A stretch of DNA of 64,000 nucleotides from Imhoffiella purpurea. GTDB lineage: Bacteria > Pseudomonadota > Gammaproteobacteria > Chromatiales > Chromatiaceae. The position numbers were made by a program, and so were the translations under genes. Below are positions 18,021-25,201 of this stretch, in pieces. The stretch covers positions 20,278-84,277 of the forward strand of contig NZ_AONC01000017.1 of NCBI RefSeq assembly GCF_000585215.1, given 5' to 3'. The notes beneath the pieces are model-generated. The model was given only the letters and a program-made list of their open reading frames with translations, was not told where the DNA came from and did not search any database. Position 1 is the stretch's first letter. Each line of letters begins with the position of its first letter.

Positions 18021-18271
18021 AGCCCCGTAGGGCGCAATAGCGCTAGCGTATTGCGCCGCATGCGAAGGGGGCGCCCAAGATTCGGGTCAAGCGGCTTGCG
18101 ACACACTGGCAGCCCCGTAGGGCGCAATAGCGCCAGCGTATTGCGCCGCATGCGGTTGGCGAGACATCCGCGAGACGTGTTAAGCGGTACGGGACACACT
18201 GGCAGATCCCTTGCCCGAGTTGGAGTTGCCTGCCGTTCGGCGCAATACGCTTCGCTATTGCGCCCTACGGC
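18021..18271. repeat. REP-like repeats, two direct copies and one inverted
   Basis: The palindromic unit GTAGGGCGCAATAGCG ... CGTATTGCGCC occurs at 18021-18064 and 18111-18154, differing by one base in the core, and in opposite orientation at 18236-18271. The first two copies are each followed by a GACACACTGGCAG motif (18100-18112, 18193-18205), so the unit is about 90 bp. Structure and location between convergent/stacked gene ends match REP elements that can be mobilised by RAYT (Y1) transposases. It lies just beyond the end of crtB and may also act as a transcription or mRNA-stability barrier. Confidence 0.82.
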
Positions 18272-18290
18272 GACTGGTGCAGGTTGGGCC

Positions 18291-19331
18291 TCAGCGGGCC
18301 TCCAGCGCCCGCTCGCGCTCTTCGAGGGTCTCGAAGAGTTCCAGCACCCACATGACGCGCTCGCCGACACCGCTTGGGGTGCTGTGCCTCGGGGTCGCGG
18401 CGACCACGGCGTCGACCAGGAAGCGGGTCTCTTCCAATGGAGGTGCCGAGATCTGGCGCGAGGTGAGCACGGCCCGCCCGAGGATGGAACCGATGAGCTG
18501 CAGCTTGCGCTGGGGCGGCACGATCGCGCGCCGGCTGATGGAGTCCAGCCCCTGGCGCTCGAGCTGACGGCCGATCTCGGAGTAGAGATAGCGCGCGGCG
18601 TTGATGCCGGCCCGGCAGCCCATCGGCAGACCGGCGATGCCGGCATCCGAGCGCTGGTAGAGCCTATCGGCGGTATCGAGCATGCGCTGGATCACCGATG
18701 CCAGGGCATCGTTGAAGACCGGTTCCTTCAACCATGCCTCGGGATCGATGCCGGCCTCGCGCATCCACGCGAGCGGCAGATAGATGCGACCGTTGCGGGC
18801 ATCCTCGCCAACGTCGCGGCAGATGTTGGTGATCTGCATGGCGACGCCCAGATCGCAGGCCCGGGCGACCAGTTCCTCGGAGCGGGCGCCCATGAGGGCG
18901 GCCATCATGGCGCCGACGGTGCCGGCGACGCGCGCCGAATAGTCGTAGACGCCCGAGATGGTTTCGTAGCGGCGTCCCTGGGCATCCCACTCGAAGCCCT
19001 CGAGCAGTGCTTCGAGCAGGCGCTTGGGCATGGCGAACTCGACCACCACGTCGGCCAGGGCGCGGTCGGCCGGATCGTCGATCGGCTGGCCGGCATAGAT
19101 GCGGTCGAGCCGGTCGTAGAGCATCTCGAGCGCGTCGGCCTGCAGCACCGGATCGTCGCCGACACAGTCGATGGCGTCGTCGGCGATGCGGCAGAAGGCA
19201 TAGAGCGCCATCGCCGGATCGCGGAAACGCTGGGGAAGGAGGAATGAGGCGGCATAGAAGGAACGCGATCCGCAGCGCAGCAGATCGCGGCAGGCGGTGA
19301 TATCCGCCGCCGAGGCATGTTTCTTCTTCAT
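18291..19331 (-). CDS. crtB: Phytoene synthase
   Basis: Condenses two geranylgeranyl diphosphates to phytoene, the first committed step of carotenoid synthesis. The 346-residue protein shows S-R-S-F-Y-A-A-S near the N-terminus, the first Asp-rich motif D-D-A-I-D (about 50-54) and the second N-I-C-R-D-V-G-E-D with R-I-Y-L-P (about 168-187). ATG 19331 (M-K-K-K-H) lies 10 bp after the crtI stop, so crtI and crtB form one transcript; the longer frame to 19493 overlaps crtI and is rejected. Carotenoids here serve the photosynthetic membrane. Confidence 0.95.
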   Translation of the reverse strand: MKKKHASAADITACRDLLRCGSRSFYAASFLLPQRFRDPAMALYAFCRIADDAIDCVGDDPVLQADALEMLYDRLDRIYAGQPIDDPADRALADVVVEFAMPKRLLEALLEGFEWDAQGRRYETISGVYDYSARVAGTVGAMMAALMGARSEELVARACDLGVAMQITNICRDVGEDARNGRIYLPLAWMREAGIDPEAWLKEPVFNDALASVIQRMLDTADRLYQRSDAGIAGLPMGCRAGINAARYLYSEIGRQLERQGLDSISRRAIVPPQRKLQLIGSILGRAVLTSRQISAPPLEETRFLVDAVVAATPRHSTPSGVGERVMWVLELFETLEERERALEAR

Positions 19332-19341
19332 GTCGTTCTGC

Positions 19342-20862
19342 TCAGGCAAAGGTTGAGGCATCGGGAACCACCGTGTCGAGAACCCGTGCGGAGGAGATGA
19401 CACCGGGCACACCTGCCCCGGGATGCGTCCCCGCACCGACCAGATAAAGACCATCCACCTCTTCGCTCTTGTTGTGCGGCCGGAACCAGGCACTCTGGAG
19501 CAAGATGGGCTCGAAGCTGAAACCGGCGCCCAGATGCGAATTCAAGCGCAGCTTGAAGTCCAGGGGCGTGGTCACCAGCGAGGTCGCGATCTGATCCTCC
19601 AATCCGGGGAGAACCGTCTCGCTGAGGTAACGGGCGATCCTGGCGCGGTACGGCTCGGCCTGGGCTTCCCAATCGGTGCCGCTTTCCAGATGCGGAACCG
19701 GAGACAAGGCGTAGAAGGTATCGCAACCCTCGGGCGCCAGGCTCGGGTCGGTCGCCGTCGGACGGTACAGATAGAGACTGAAGTCCTCGGCGAGCTTCTT
19801 GTGCTTGAAGATATCCTGGATCAACCCCTTGTAACGCGGCCCGAGCAGGATGGTGTGATGCTTGACGTCCGGGTACTGGCGCTTGGTGCCGAAATACCAG
19901 ACGAAGAGCCCGGTAGAAAAGGCGGAGCGGTCGATCTTGCGGTCGGTCCAGGTGCGGCGCGGATGCTCGGCCAGCATCTTGCCGTAGGTGGTCGCCGGAT
20001 CCACGTCCGAGACGACGATGTCGGACTGGATCTCTTCGCCCGAGGTCAGACGCACGCCAGCGGCGCGACCCTTCTCGACCAGGATGCGCTCGACCTCGGA
20101 CTTGTAACGGATCTCGGTACCCTGCCCCTCGACCAGACTCACCAGGCCGTTGACGATGGCACCGGTGCCACCCATCGCCGAATGCACGCCCCATTTGCGC
20201 TCCAGGAAGGAGATGAGCACATAGATGGAGGTGACGGTGAACGGATTGCCGCCGATCAGCAGCGGATGGAAGGAGAGCACCTGACGGATGAAGGGGTCCT
20301 TGATGTAGGAGGACACCATGCCGTAGACGGTACGGTAGCTCTGCAGTATGGCCATCTGGGGGGCGATCTTGGCCATGTCGGTCACATGGGTGAAGGGCTT
20401 GTGGGCCAGCCCCTCGAACCCGACCTTGAACACCCGCTCGCTCATCTTCATGAAGCGATCGTAGCCATCGACGTCGGCCGGCGAATACTCGGCGATCTGG
20501 GCCTTCACCTTGTCGGCGTCGCCGCTGTAGTCGAAGATGCGCCCGTCGTCGAAACGGATCCGGTAGAAGGGATCCATGAGACGCAGATCGATATCGTCCT
20601 CGAAGCGCCGACCGCACATGTTCCACAGCTCTTCGAGCAGGAAGGGCGCGGTGATGATGGTCGGTCCCGCGTCGAAGCTGAAGCCATCCCGCCGATGCAC
20701 GTAGGCACGCCCGCCCGGAGCGTCCAGCTTTTCGAGAATCGTGACCCGATAGCCGCGCGCGCCGAGCCGAATCGCCGCCGCCAGACCGCCGATGCCACTG
20801 CCGATGACGAGCGCATGGGGCTTTTTCGCGCTACCAGGAACCTGTGGAGCCGCAACTGTCAA
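19342..20862 (-). CDS. crtI: Phytoene desaturase (CrtI type); TTG start uncertain
   Basis: A FAD-dependent CrtI-type desaturase that introduces double bonds into phytoene. The dinucleotide motif G-S-G-I-G-G-L-A-A-A-I-R-L lies near the N-terminus, followed by E-K-L-D-A-P-G-G-R-A and D-A-G-P-T-I-I, and the C-terminus has the typical G-A-G-T-H-P-G-A-G-V-P-G-V. No ATG exists in frame before the FAD motif. TTG 20862 gives 506 residues, a normal CrtI length; TTG 20943, just after the bchO stop with GAGGAGA upstream, would add 27 residues and put the PpsR-like palindrome inside the gene. I prefer 20862 but cannot settle it. Confidence 0.93.
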   Translation of the reverse strand: MTVAAPQVPGSAKKPHALVIGSGIGGLAAAIRLGARGYRVTILEKLDAPGGRAYVHRRDGFSFDAGPTIITAPFLLEELWNMCGRRFEDDIDLRLMDPFYRIRFDDGRIFDYSGDADKVKAQIAEYSPADVDGYDRFMKMSERVFKVGFEGLAHKPFTHVTDMAKIAPQMAILQSYRTVYGMVSSYIKDPFIRQVLSFHPLLIGGNPFTVTSIYVLISFLERKWGVHSAMGGTGAIVNGLVSLVEGQGTEIRYKSEVERILVEKGRAAGVRLTSGEEIQSDIVVSDVDPATTYGKMLAEHPRRTWTDRKIDRSAFSTGLFVWYFGTKRQYPDVKHHTILLGPRYKGLIQDIFKHKKLAEDFSLYLYRPTATDPSLAPEGCDTFYALSPVPHLESGTDWEAQAEPYRARIARYLSETVLPGLEDQIATSLVTTPLDFKLRLNSHLGAGFSFEPILLQSAWFRPHNKSEEVDGLYLVGAGTHPGAGVPGVISSARVLDTVVPDASTFA

Positions 20863-20882
20863 GTTCGTATTACTCGCTTTAC

Positions 20883-20900
20883 TGTCAATATAGCTTGACA
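20883..20900. promoter_or_regulatory. PpsR/CrtJ-type operator palindrome
   Basis: TGTCAATATAGCTTGACA matches the PpsR/CrtJ consensus TGT-N12-ACA exactly, with perfect TGTCAA/TTGACA arms. It lies 20 bp upstream of the preferred crtI start, and TATACT and TATATT -10-like hexamers of the minus strand lie next to or inside it. PpsR/CrtJ represses bch and crt genes under oxygen in purple bacteria; regulation here is inferred. Confidence 0.7.
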
Positions 20901-20958
20901 GTATAGCAGGAGGCCGACCGAACGGCCCCCTGACGACCGTCAAGAAATCAGCTTCTCC

Positions 20959-21840
20959 TCAGAGCCCGTACTGGGCGGCGATCCGACGCACGACCTCGGC
21001 GACCTCGCGCGGACGTTCCTCGTGCGCCAGATGGCCGAGACCGGGCAGACCGATCAGTTCCGCCTCGGGATGATAGTGCTGGCGTACCCGGCGCGCCTCG
21101 CGTGGCGAGACGGTCGAGTCCTCCTCGCCGACGACCAGATACAGGGGCGTCTCGAGCCGGGGCAGGCCCTGCTCGATCAGCCCCAGATCCCAGTTGGCCA
21201 TCATGGAGAGCGAGGAGCGCACGTGCGCCGGCGAGCGGATCAGGCGCTGATAGAAATCGACTCCGAGCGGATCGAGCTTGGAACCGGTGCTGTCGACCAG
21301 ACGCTGGATCATGCCCCGGCTCCTGGCCCGCCAGGAGAAATAGTGCGAGGCCAGTGCGTTGCGGGCGAACAGCTTGGCCGCCGGCGAGAAGACGCGACCG
21401 GGCACGCCGCGCCAGGGCAGCAGCGCACCATTGAGACTGATGAGGGCACGCGGGGCGATCCAGCCGTCCAGACAGGCCTGGATGAGGATGGCGGCCCCGG
21501 CCGAGTGTCCGAGCACCAGATCGGGCGTCACGCCCAGTTCGCGTACCAGAGCCCCCACGAATCCGGCCATGCCGGGCAGCGACATGCGGTCGTAGGGTGG
21601 CGAATCCGTGAAGGCGTGCCCCGGCATGTCGGGCGCGATCAGGGTGAAATGCTCGGCGAGCACCGGCGCGAAGTCGCGCCAGGAATGGGTCGAGGCCCCG
21701 GTCCCATGCAGCATGAGCAGGACCGGGCCCTGCCCCATCCGCTGGACGTGCCAGTTCAGCCCGCCCGCGGAGACGAAGCGGCTGCAGTTCCGGTTCGGCC
21801 AGTCTCGGCCATCGCGATTCCAGTCGAGTCTGTCATCCAT
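20959..21840 (-). CDS. bchO: Alpha/beta hydrolase, BchO-like magnesium-chelatase-associated protein
   Basis: A 293-residue alpha/beta hydrolase with L-H-G-T-G oxyanion region, nucleophile elbow G-H-S-A-G (about 120-124), a late Asp in V-V-G-E-E-D and the His in G-L-G-H-L. The N-terminal W-x-N-R-x-x-S-R-F-V ... G-G-L-N-W-H-V-Q pattern and position next to bchD mark it as BchO, whose role in bacteriochlorophyll synthesis is poorly defined. It follows bchD after about 100 bp and precedes crtI. A generic hydrolase is the alternative, but context makes BchO much more likely. Confidence 0.88.
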   Translation of the reverse strand: MDDRLDWNRDGRDWPNRNCSRFVSAGGLNWHVQRMGQGPVLLMLHGTGASTHSWRDFAPVLAEHFTLIAPDMPGHAFTDSPPYDRMSLPGMAGFVGALVRELGVTPDLVLGHSAGAAILIQACLDGWIAPRALISLNGALLPWRGVPGRVFSPAAKLFARNALASHYFSWRARSRGMIQRLVDSTGSKLDPLGVDFYQRLIRSPAHVRSSLSMMANWDLGLIEQGLPRLETPLYLVVGEEDSTVSPREARRVRQHYHPEAELIGLPGLGHLAHEERPREVAEVVRRIAAQYGL

Positions 21841-21941
21841 TCAGTTCGGCCGCTGCCTGGAGAAACCCTGTTCCTGTCATCGATATGGCCGTCGGTGCCC
21901 ATGCATACGTACCGACGACCACATCGACAGCCTCATATCCA

Positions 21942-23753
21942 CTAGCGCGACGTCGCGCGCACCGCCTGGTTGAGCGAGGTGGCGTCGGCATGCGGAAGCG
22001 GCAGGTAGACCGCCCCCATCTCCGCCGCCAGATCCTTGCCCTGCTGCTGAGGCCGTGGCGAGGTGTCGATCACCAGGGAGGTGATCTCGAGCGAGCGCAC
22101 CACGCGCGCCGCCGCCGTCGCCTCCTCGCCGGCACGGGCACGGCCGCCGGTGCCGTCGCGGGCCACGTTGGCCCGGCCGTCGGTCATGACGATGAGCACG
22201 GGCGTCCCGCCTCGGCGCTGGACCGAGTCGGCCAGCATCATACCCAGGTCGATTCCCGAGGCCAGCGGCGTACCACCGCCGCCCGGCAGACCGGCCAAAC
22301 TCCGCTTGGCGCGCACCAGGGAGCGGGTCGGTGGCAGCAGCACCTCGGCGGCCTTGCCGCGAAAGGCGACCAGGGCGACCTTGTCGCGGCGCACGTAGCA
22401 GTCGGCCAGCAGCAGCTCGACCGCGCCCTTGGCCTCGGCCAGACGGTGCAGCGCCGAGGAGCCGGAGGCGTCGACGACGAAGATGGTCGTGGTCTCGGAC
22501 TTGTGCTTGAAGCGGGTGATGCGGAAGTCGTCCTGACGCACCTCGATGCGGGAGGACTCGCGACCGACCCGCGCCCGCTCCTCGCGGCGCAGACGCTGCC
22601 AGGGGGCTGCGGCGCGCAGGGTCTCGACCACGTTCATCCGCTGGCCGTGACGCGGCTCGCCGCGCAGCACGCCGGCCGGACGGCCGCGCGAGGGCGCATT
22701 CTGCACCGCCCCGGCCTTGCCGCTGGCCCGTGCGCGCGAGCGCTGCAGCTTGCCCATCTGCAGCTGGGCCAGGAGACCGGCCGGGATGGCGGCCTTGGTC
22801 GCCTCCAGGATCTTGTCGTCGAGCTCCTGGGGCTCCTGCTGCTCGTTGGACTGATTCTCCTCTGGCTCCTGCGGCTCCTCCGGCTCGGGCGGCGGAGGCT
22901 CATCGTCCGGCGGCTCCATCGGCGGCAGCTGGGTCGCGCGCGGCGCCAGCACCAGCCGACCGGCGACGGCCAGGTCCGCCTCGGTCACCTCGGTACGCTC
23001 CTCCAGCGCGGCATGGGCACGCGCGGCGGCACAGGCGAAGATGGAGGCCCGCAGCGAGGGGATGCCGAGCGCCAGGGCGATGCCGCACAGGGACTCGACC
23101 TGATCGTCGGTGATGGTGACCTCGGGCAGACGCGCGCGGGCGGCGACGATCTCCTCGACCTCGTAGTCGCAGGCGATCGCCTCGTGGACGCGCACGTAGG
23201 TGAGCTCCAGATGGAAGGCGAGCCGGTCGAGCAATGCGTTGAGCAGCCCCTCGTCCTCGCCGACGCCCTCGTCCAGGGCGACGATGGCGAAGTTGGACGG
23301 GGTGCGCATGGCCAGACCGTCACGCTCCAGCACCACCTCGCCCGAGTCGAAGGCCATGCTGAGCCGCGCGGCCGTGCCGGGCGCGATGCGCTCGGCCATC
23401 GCCAGCTCGACCACGCCGCCATCGGCCTCGACCAGCAGACCGCGCTCGGCGATCGGACGGCCGGCATTGAGGGTGGCGGCCAGATCCAGACCGCCGAGCA
23501 GACGCCCGTCGGTCACGTGCAGCGGGACGCGCTTCAGGGGCGAGCCCTCGGGCTGCAGGTCGCGCATGATGGTGAGCCACTGGTCACGCACCGGCCCCGC
23601 CAGTGAGCGCAGGCAGACACCACCGGTACCGACCGGATCGACCGTCATGAGAACCGCGGCCAGGACGGCGTCGTCCCAGGGAGAGGGACCGGCCTGGCGC
23701 GGGTCCGGGCCGCCGCCTTCGCTAGCGGCAGGATTCGCGCCGAGGTTGCTCAT
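21942..23753 (-). CDS. bchD: Magnesium chelatase subunit D
   Basis: With BchI it forms the ATP-driven AAA+ motor that, together with BchH, inserts Mg into protoporphyrin IX. The 603-residue protein has an AAA-like N-terminal domain, an acidic/Pro-rich linker (residues about 280-310, D-D-E-P-P-P-P-E-P-E-E-P), and a C-terminal vWA integrin-like domain with the MIDAS motif D-A-S-G-S. ATG 23753 overlaps the bchI stop in ATGA, showing translational coupling; the frame extending to 24074 lies inside bchI and is rejected. Confidence 0.95.
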   Translation of the reverse strand: MSNLGANPAASEGGGPDPRQAGPSPWDDAVLAAVLMTVDPVGTGGVCLRSLAGPVRDQWLTIMRDLQPEGSPLKRVPLHVTDGRLLGGLDLAATLNAGRPIAERGLLVEADGGVVELAMAERIAPGTAARLSMAFDSGEVVLERDGLAMRTPSNFAIVALDEGVGEDEGLLNALLDRLAFHLELTYVRVHEAIACDYEVEEIVAARARLPEVTITDDQVESLCGIALALGIPSLRASIFACAAARAHAALEERTEVTEADLAVAGRLVLAPRATQLPPMEPPDDEPPPPEPEEPQEPEENQSNEQQEPQELDDKILEATKAAIPAGLLAQLQMGKLQRSRARASGKAGAVQNAPSRGRPAGVLRGEPRHGQRMNVVETLRAAAPWQRLRREERARVGRESSRIEVRQDDFRITRFKHKSETTTIFVVDASGSSALHRLAEAKGAVELLLADCYVRRDKVALVAFRGKAAEVLLPPTRSLVRAKRSLAGLPGGGGTPLASGIDLGMMLADSVQRRGGTPVLIVMTDGRANVARDGTGGRARAGEEATAAARVVRSLEITSLVIDTSPRPQQQGKDLAAEMGAVYLPLPHADATSLNQAVRATSR

Positions 23754-24778
23754 TCGCCGAACAGCTCCTGCACCGCGCGCTCGACGCGACTGGTGGATCC
23801 GGACTCGTCGAGCGGGTCGCGGCGCAGACGGTGGCGTAGCGCGGAGGTAGCGATCTCCTTCAGATGATCGACCGTGACCTCCTTGTCGCCCTTCAGCGCG
23901 GCCAGGCCACGCGCGGCGCGGATCAGGGTCAGCTCGCCGCGCAGACCGTCGGTGCCCAGCTTGATGCAGAGCTTGCCGGCCTGTTCGAGCGTCTTGTCCG
24001 GCACCTTGACCTCGGGCAGCAATGCGCGACCCTTTTCGATCAGGCGGCGTACCTTGCCGTCCTTGCTCTTCCATTTCTGGACGAAGGCGGCACGGTCGCG
24101 CTCGAACTCGTCGCGCAGACGCACGACCTTCATGCGGGTCGGCAGGTCGGTCGGAGTGGTGACCTCGACCGAGAGACCGAAGCGGTCCTGCAGCTGAGGA
24201 CGCAGCTCGCCCTCTTCCGGGTTACCGGAGCCGACAAGCACGAAGCGGGCCGGGTGGCGCACGCTCAGACCCTCGCGCTCGACCAGGTTCTCGCCGGAGG
24301 CGGCCACGTCGAGCAGCGAGTCGACCAGATGGTCCTCGAGCAGGTTGACCTCGTCGATATAGAGGAAGCCGCGGTGGGCGCGGGCCAGCAGGCCGGGCTC
24401 GAAGGCCTTCTCGCCCTTGGTCAGGGCGCGCTCCAGGTCGAGGGCGCCGATGACGCGGTCCTCGGTGGCACCGAGCGGAAGGTCGACGACAGGGACTTGC
24501 ACCTTGCGGCCCTTGAGGGTCATGCCCTTGGCGCGCTTCTCGCGGCATTCGGCGCAGAGCGCCTCGTCTCCGGCGTCGGGATCGCAGTTGTAGGTGCAGT
24601 CGACCGCCTGCATCTTGGGCAGCAGGGCGGCGAGTCCGCGAATCGCCGTGGACTTGCCGGTTCCCCGGTCGCCGAACACAAGAACCCCGCCGATCGACGG
24701 GTCGATGGCCGCAATCAACAGGGAGCGCTTCATCTCTTCCTGAGCGACGACGGCGGAAAACGGAAACGGGATGGGCAT
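23750..24778 (-). CDS. bchI: Magnesium chelatase ATPase subunit I
   Basis: A 342-residue AAA+ ATPase starting M-P-I-P-F-P-F-S-A-V-V, with Walker A G-D-R-G-T-G-K-S-T (about 36-44), Walker B-like L-Y-I-D-E-V-N-L-L and the family segment L-D-V-A-A-S-G-E-N. It hexamerises with BchD to power Mg insertion. ATG 24778 gives the normal BchI N-terminus and length; upstream sequence in frame is not conserved. First gene of the bchI-bchD-bchO-crtI-crtB array; about 420 bp of non-coding DNA lie upstream, where the operon promoter is expected. Confidence 0.97.
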   Translation of the reverse strand: MPIPFPFSAVVAQEEMKRSLLIAAIDPSIGGVLVFGDRGTGKSTAIRGLAALLPKMQAVDCTYNCDPDAGDEALCAECREKRAKGMTLKGRKVQVPVVDLPLGATEDRVIGALDLERALTKGEKAFEPGLLARAHRGFLYIDEVNLLEDHLVDSLLDVAASGENLVEREGLSVRHPARFVLVGSGNPEEGELRPQLQDRFGLSVEVTTPTDLPTRMKVVRLRDEFERDRAAFVQKWKSKDGKVRRLIEKGRALLPEVKVPDKTLEQAGKLCIKLGTDGLRGELTLIRAARGLAALKGDKEVTVDHLKEIATSALRHRLRRDPLDESGSTSRVERAVQELFGE

Positions 24779-25201
24779 ACGCGGCGAACCTAATCTTGTT
24801 ACTTGAATTAAGTTGTGACTCGAACGTCGACAGCTCGATCGCAGCAATCAGGCCAGGCGACCGGACGCACCCGTCGGCCGAGACACGAAGGCGCAGGACG
24901 CGAGCTATCTGGCAAGGGCTCAAGCGCAATTCATACCGAGCCCGGGGCAAATTCAACCAAGCCAGCGACCCTAGCGCCCATCTACGAGCGAGGTCAAGCC
25001 TTAAAGCTCCATTTAGGCGCGAATTTCGCCTTAACGCACCGACAAGCTGGGATTTTCGGCACTTACGGACCGATGCCGCCCCCAGGCATCGGCGCTCGCC
25101 GATCGGCACCTTCACAACGACAAGGCCGAGGTGGCGGGCACCATCTCCGCAACCTCGGCCCGATCAGAGAAGCGAGCGGACCGCTCTTCCCCGACCCATC
25201 A
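24779..25201. other. Intergenic region upstream of bchI
   Basis: No credible gene in these 423 bases on either strand. It must contain the promoter for bchI on the minus strand. An imperfect palindrome ACTT-GAATT-AAGT lies near 24801-24813, but I find no exact TGT-N12-ACA site. A long inverted repeat at 25124-25160 lies at the other end, after the protease gene. Confidence 0.6.
25124..25160 (-). terminator. Stem-loop downstream of metalloprotease gene
   Basis: GGCCGAGGT (25124-25132) and ACCTCGGCC (25152-25160) form a perfect 9-bp stem about 40 bp past the protease stop codon. On the minus strand it is followed by TTGTCGTTGTG, only a poor T-run, so it is a moderate candidate. Confidence 0.45.

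Noticed and set aside
17229..19247. 672-residue plus-strand frame spanning REP repeats
   Set aside because: Opposite to the metallo-beta-lactamase and crtB genes and passing through intergenic repeats; no recognisable domain.
18291..19493. Longer phytoene synthase starting at 19493
   Set aside because: The extra N-terminus lies inside crtI coding sequence and is not family-like; ATG 19331 gives the normal start.
24795..24830. Possible PpsR/CrtJ site upstream of bchI
   Set aside because: The nearest TGT to ACA spacing is 13, not 12, and the arms do not pair, so it was not called.
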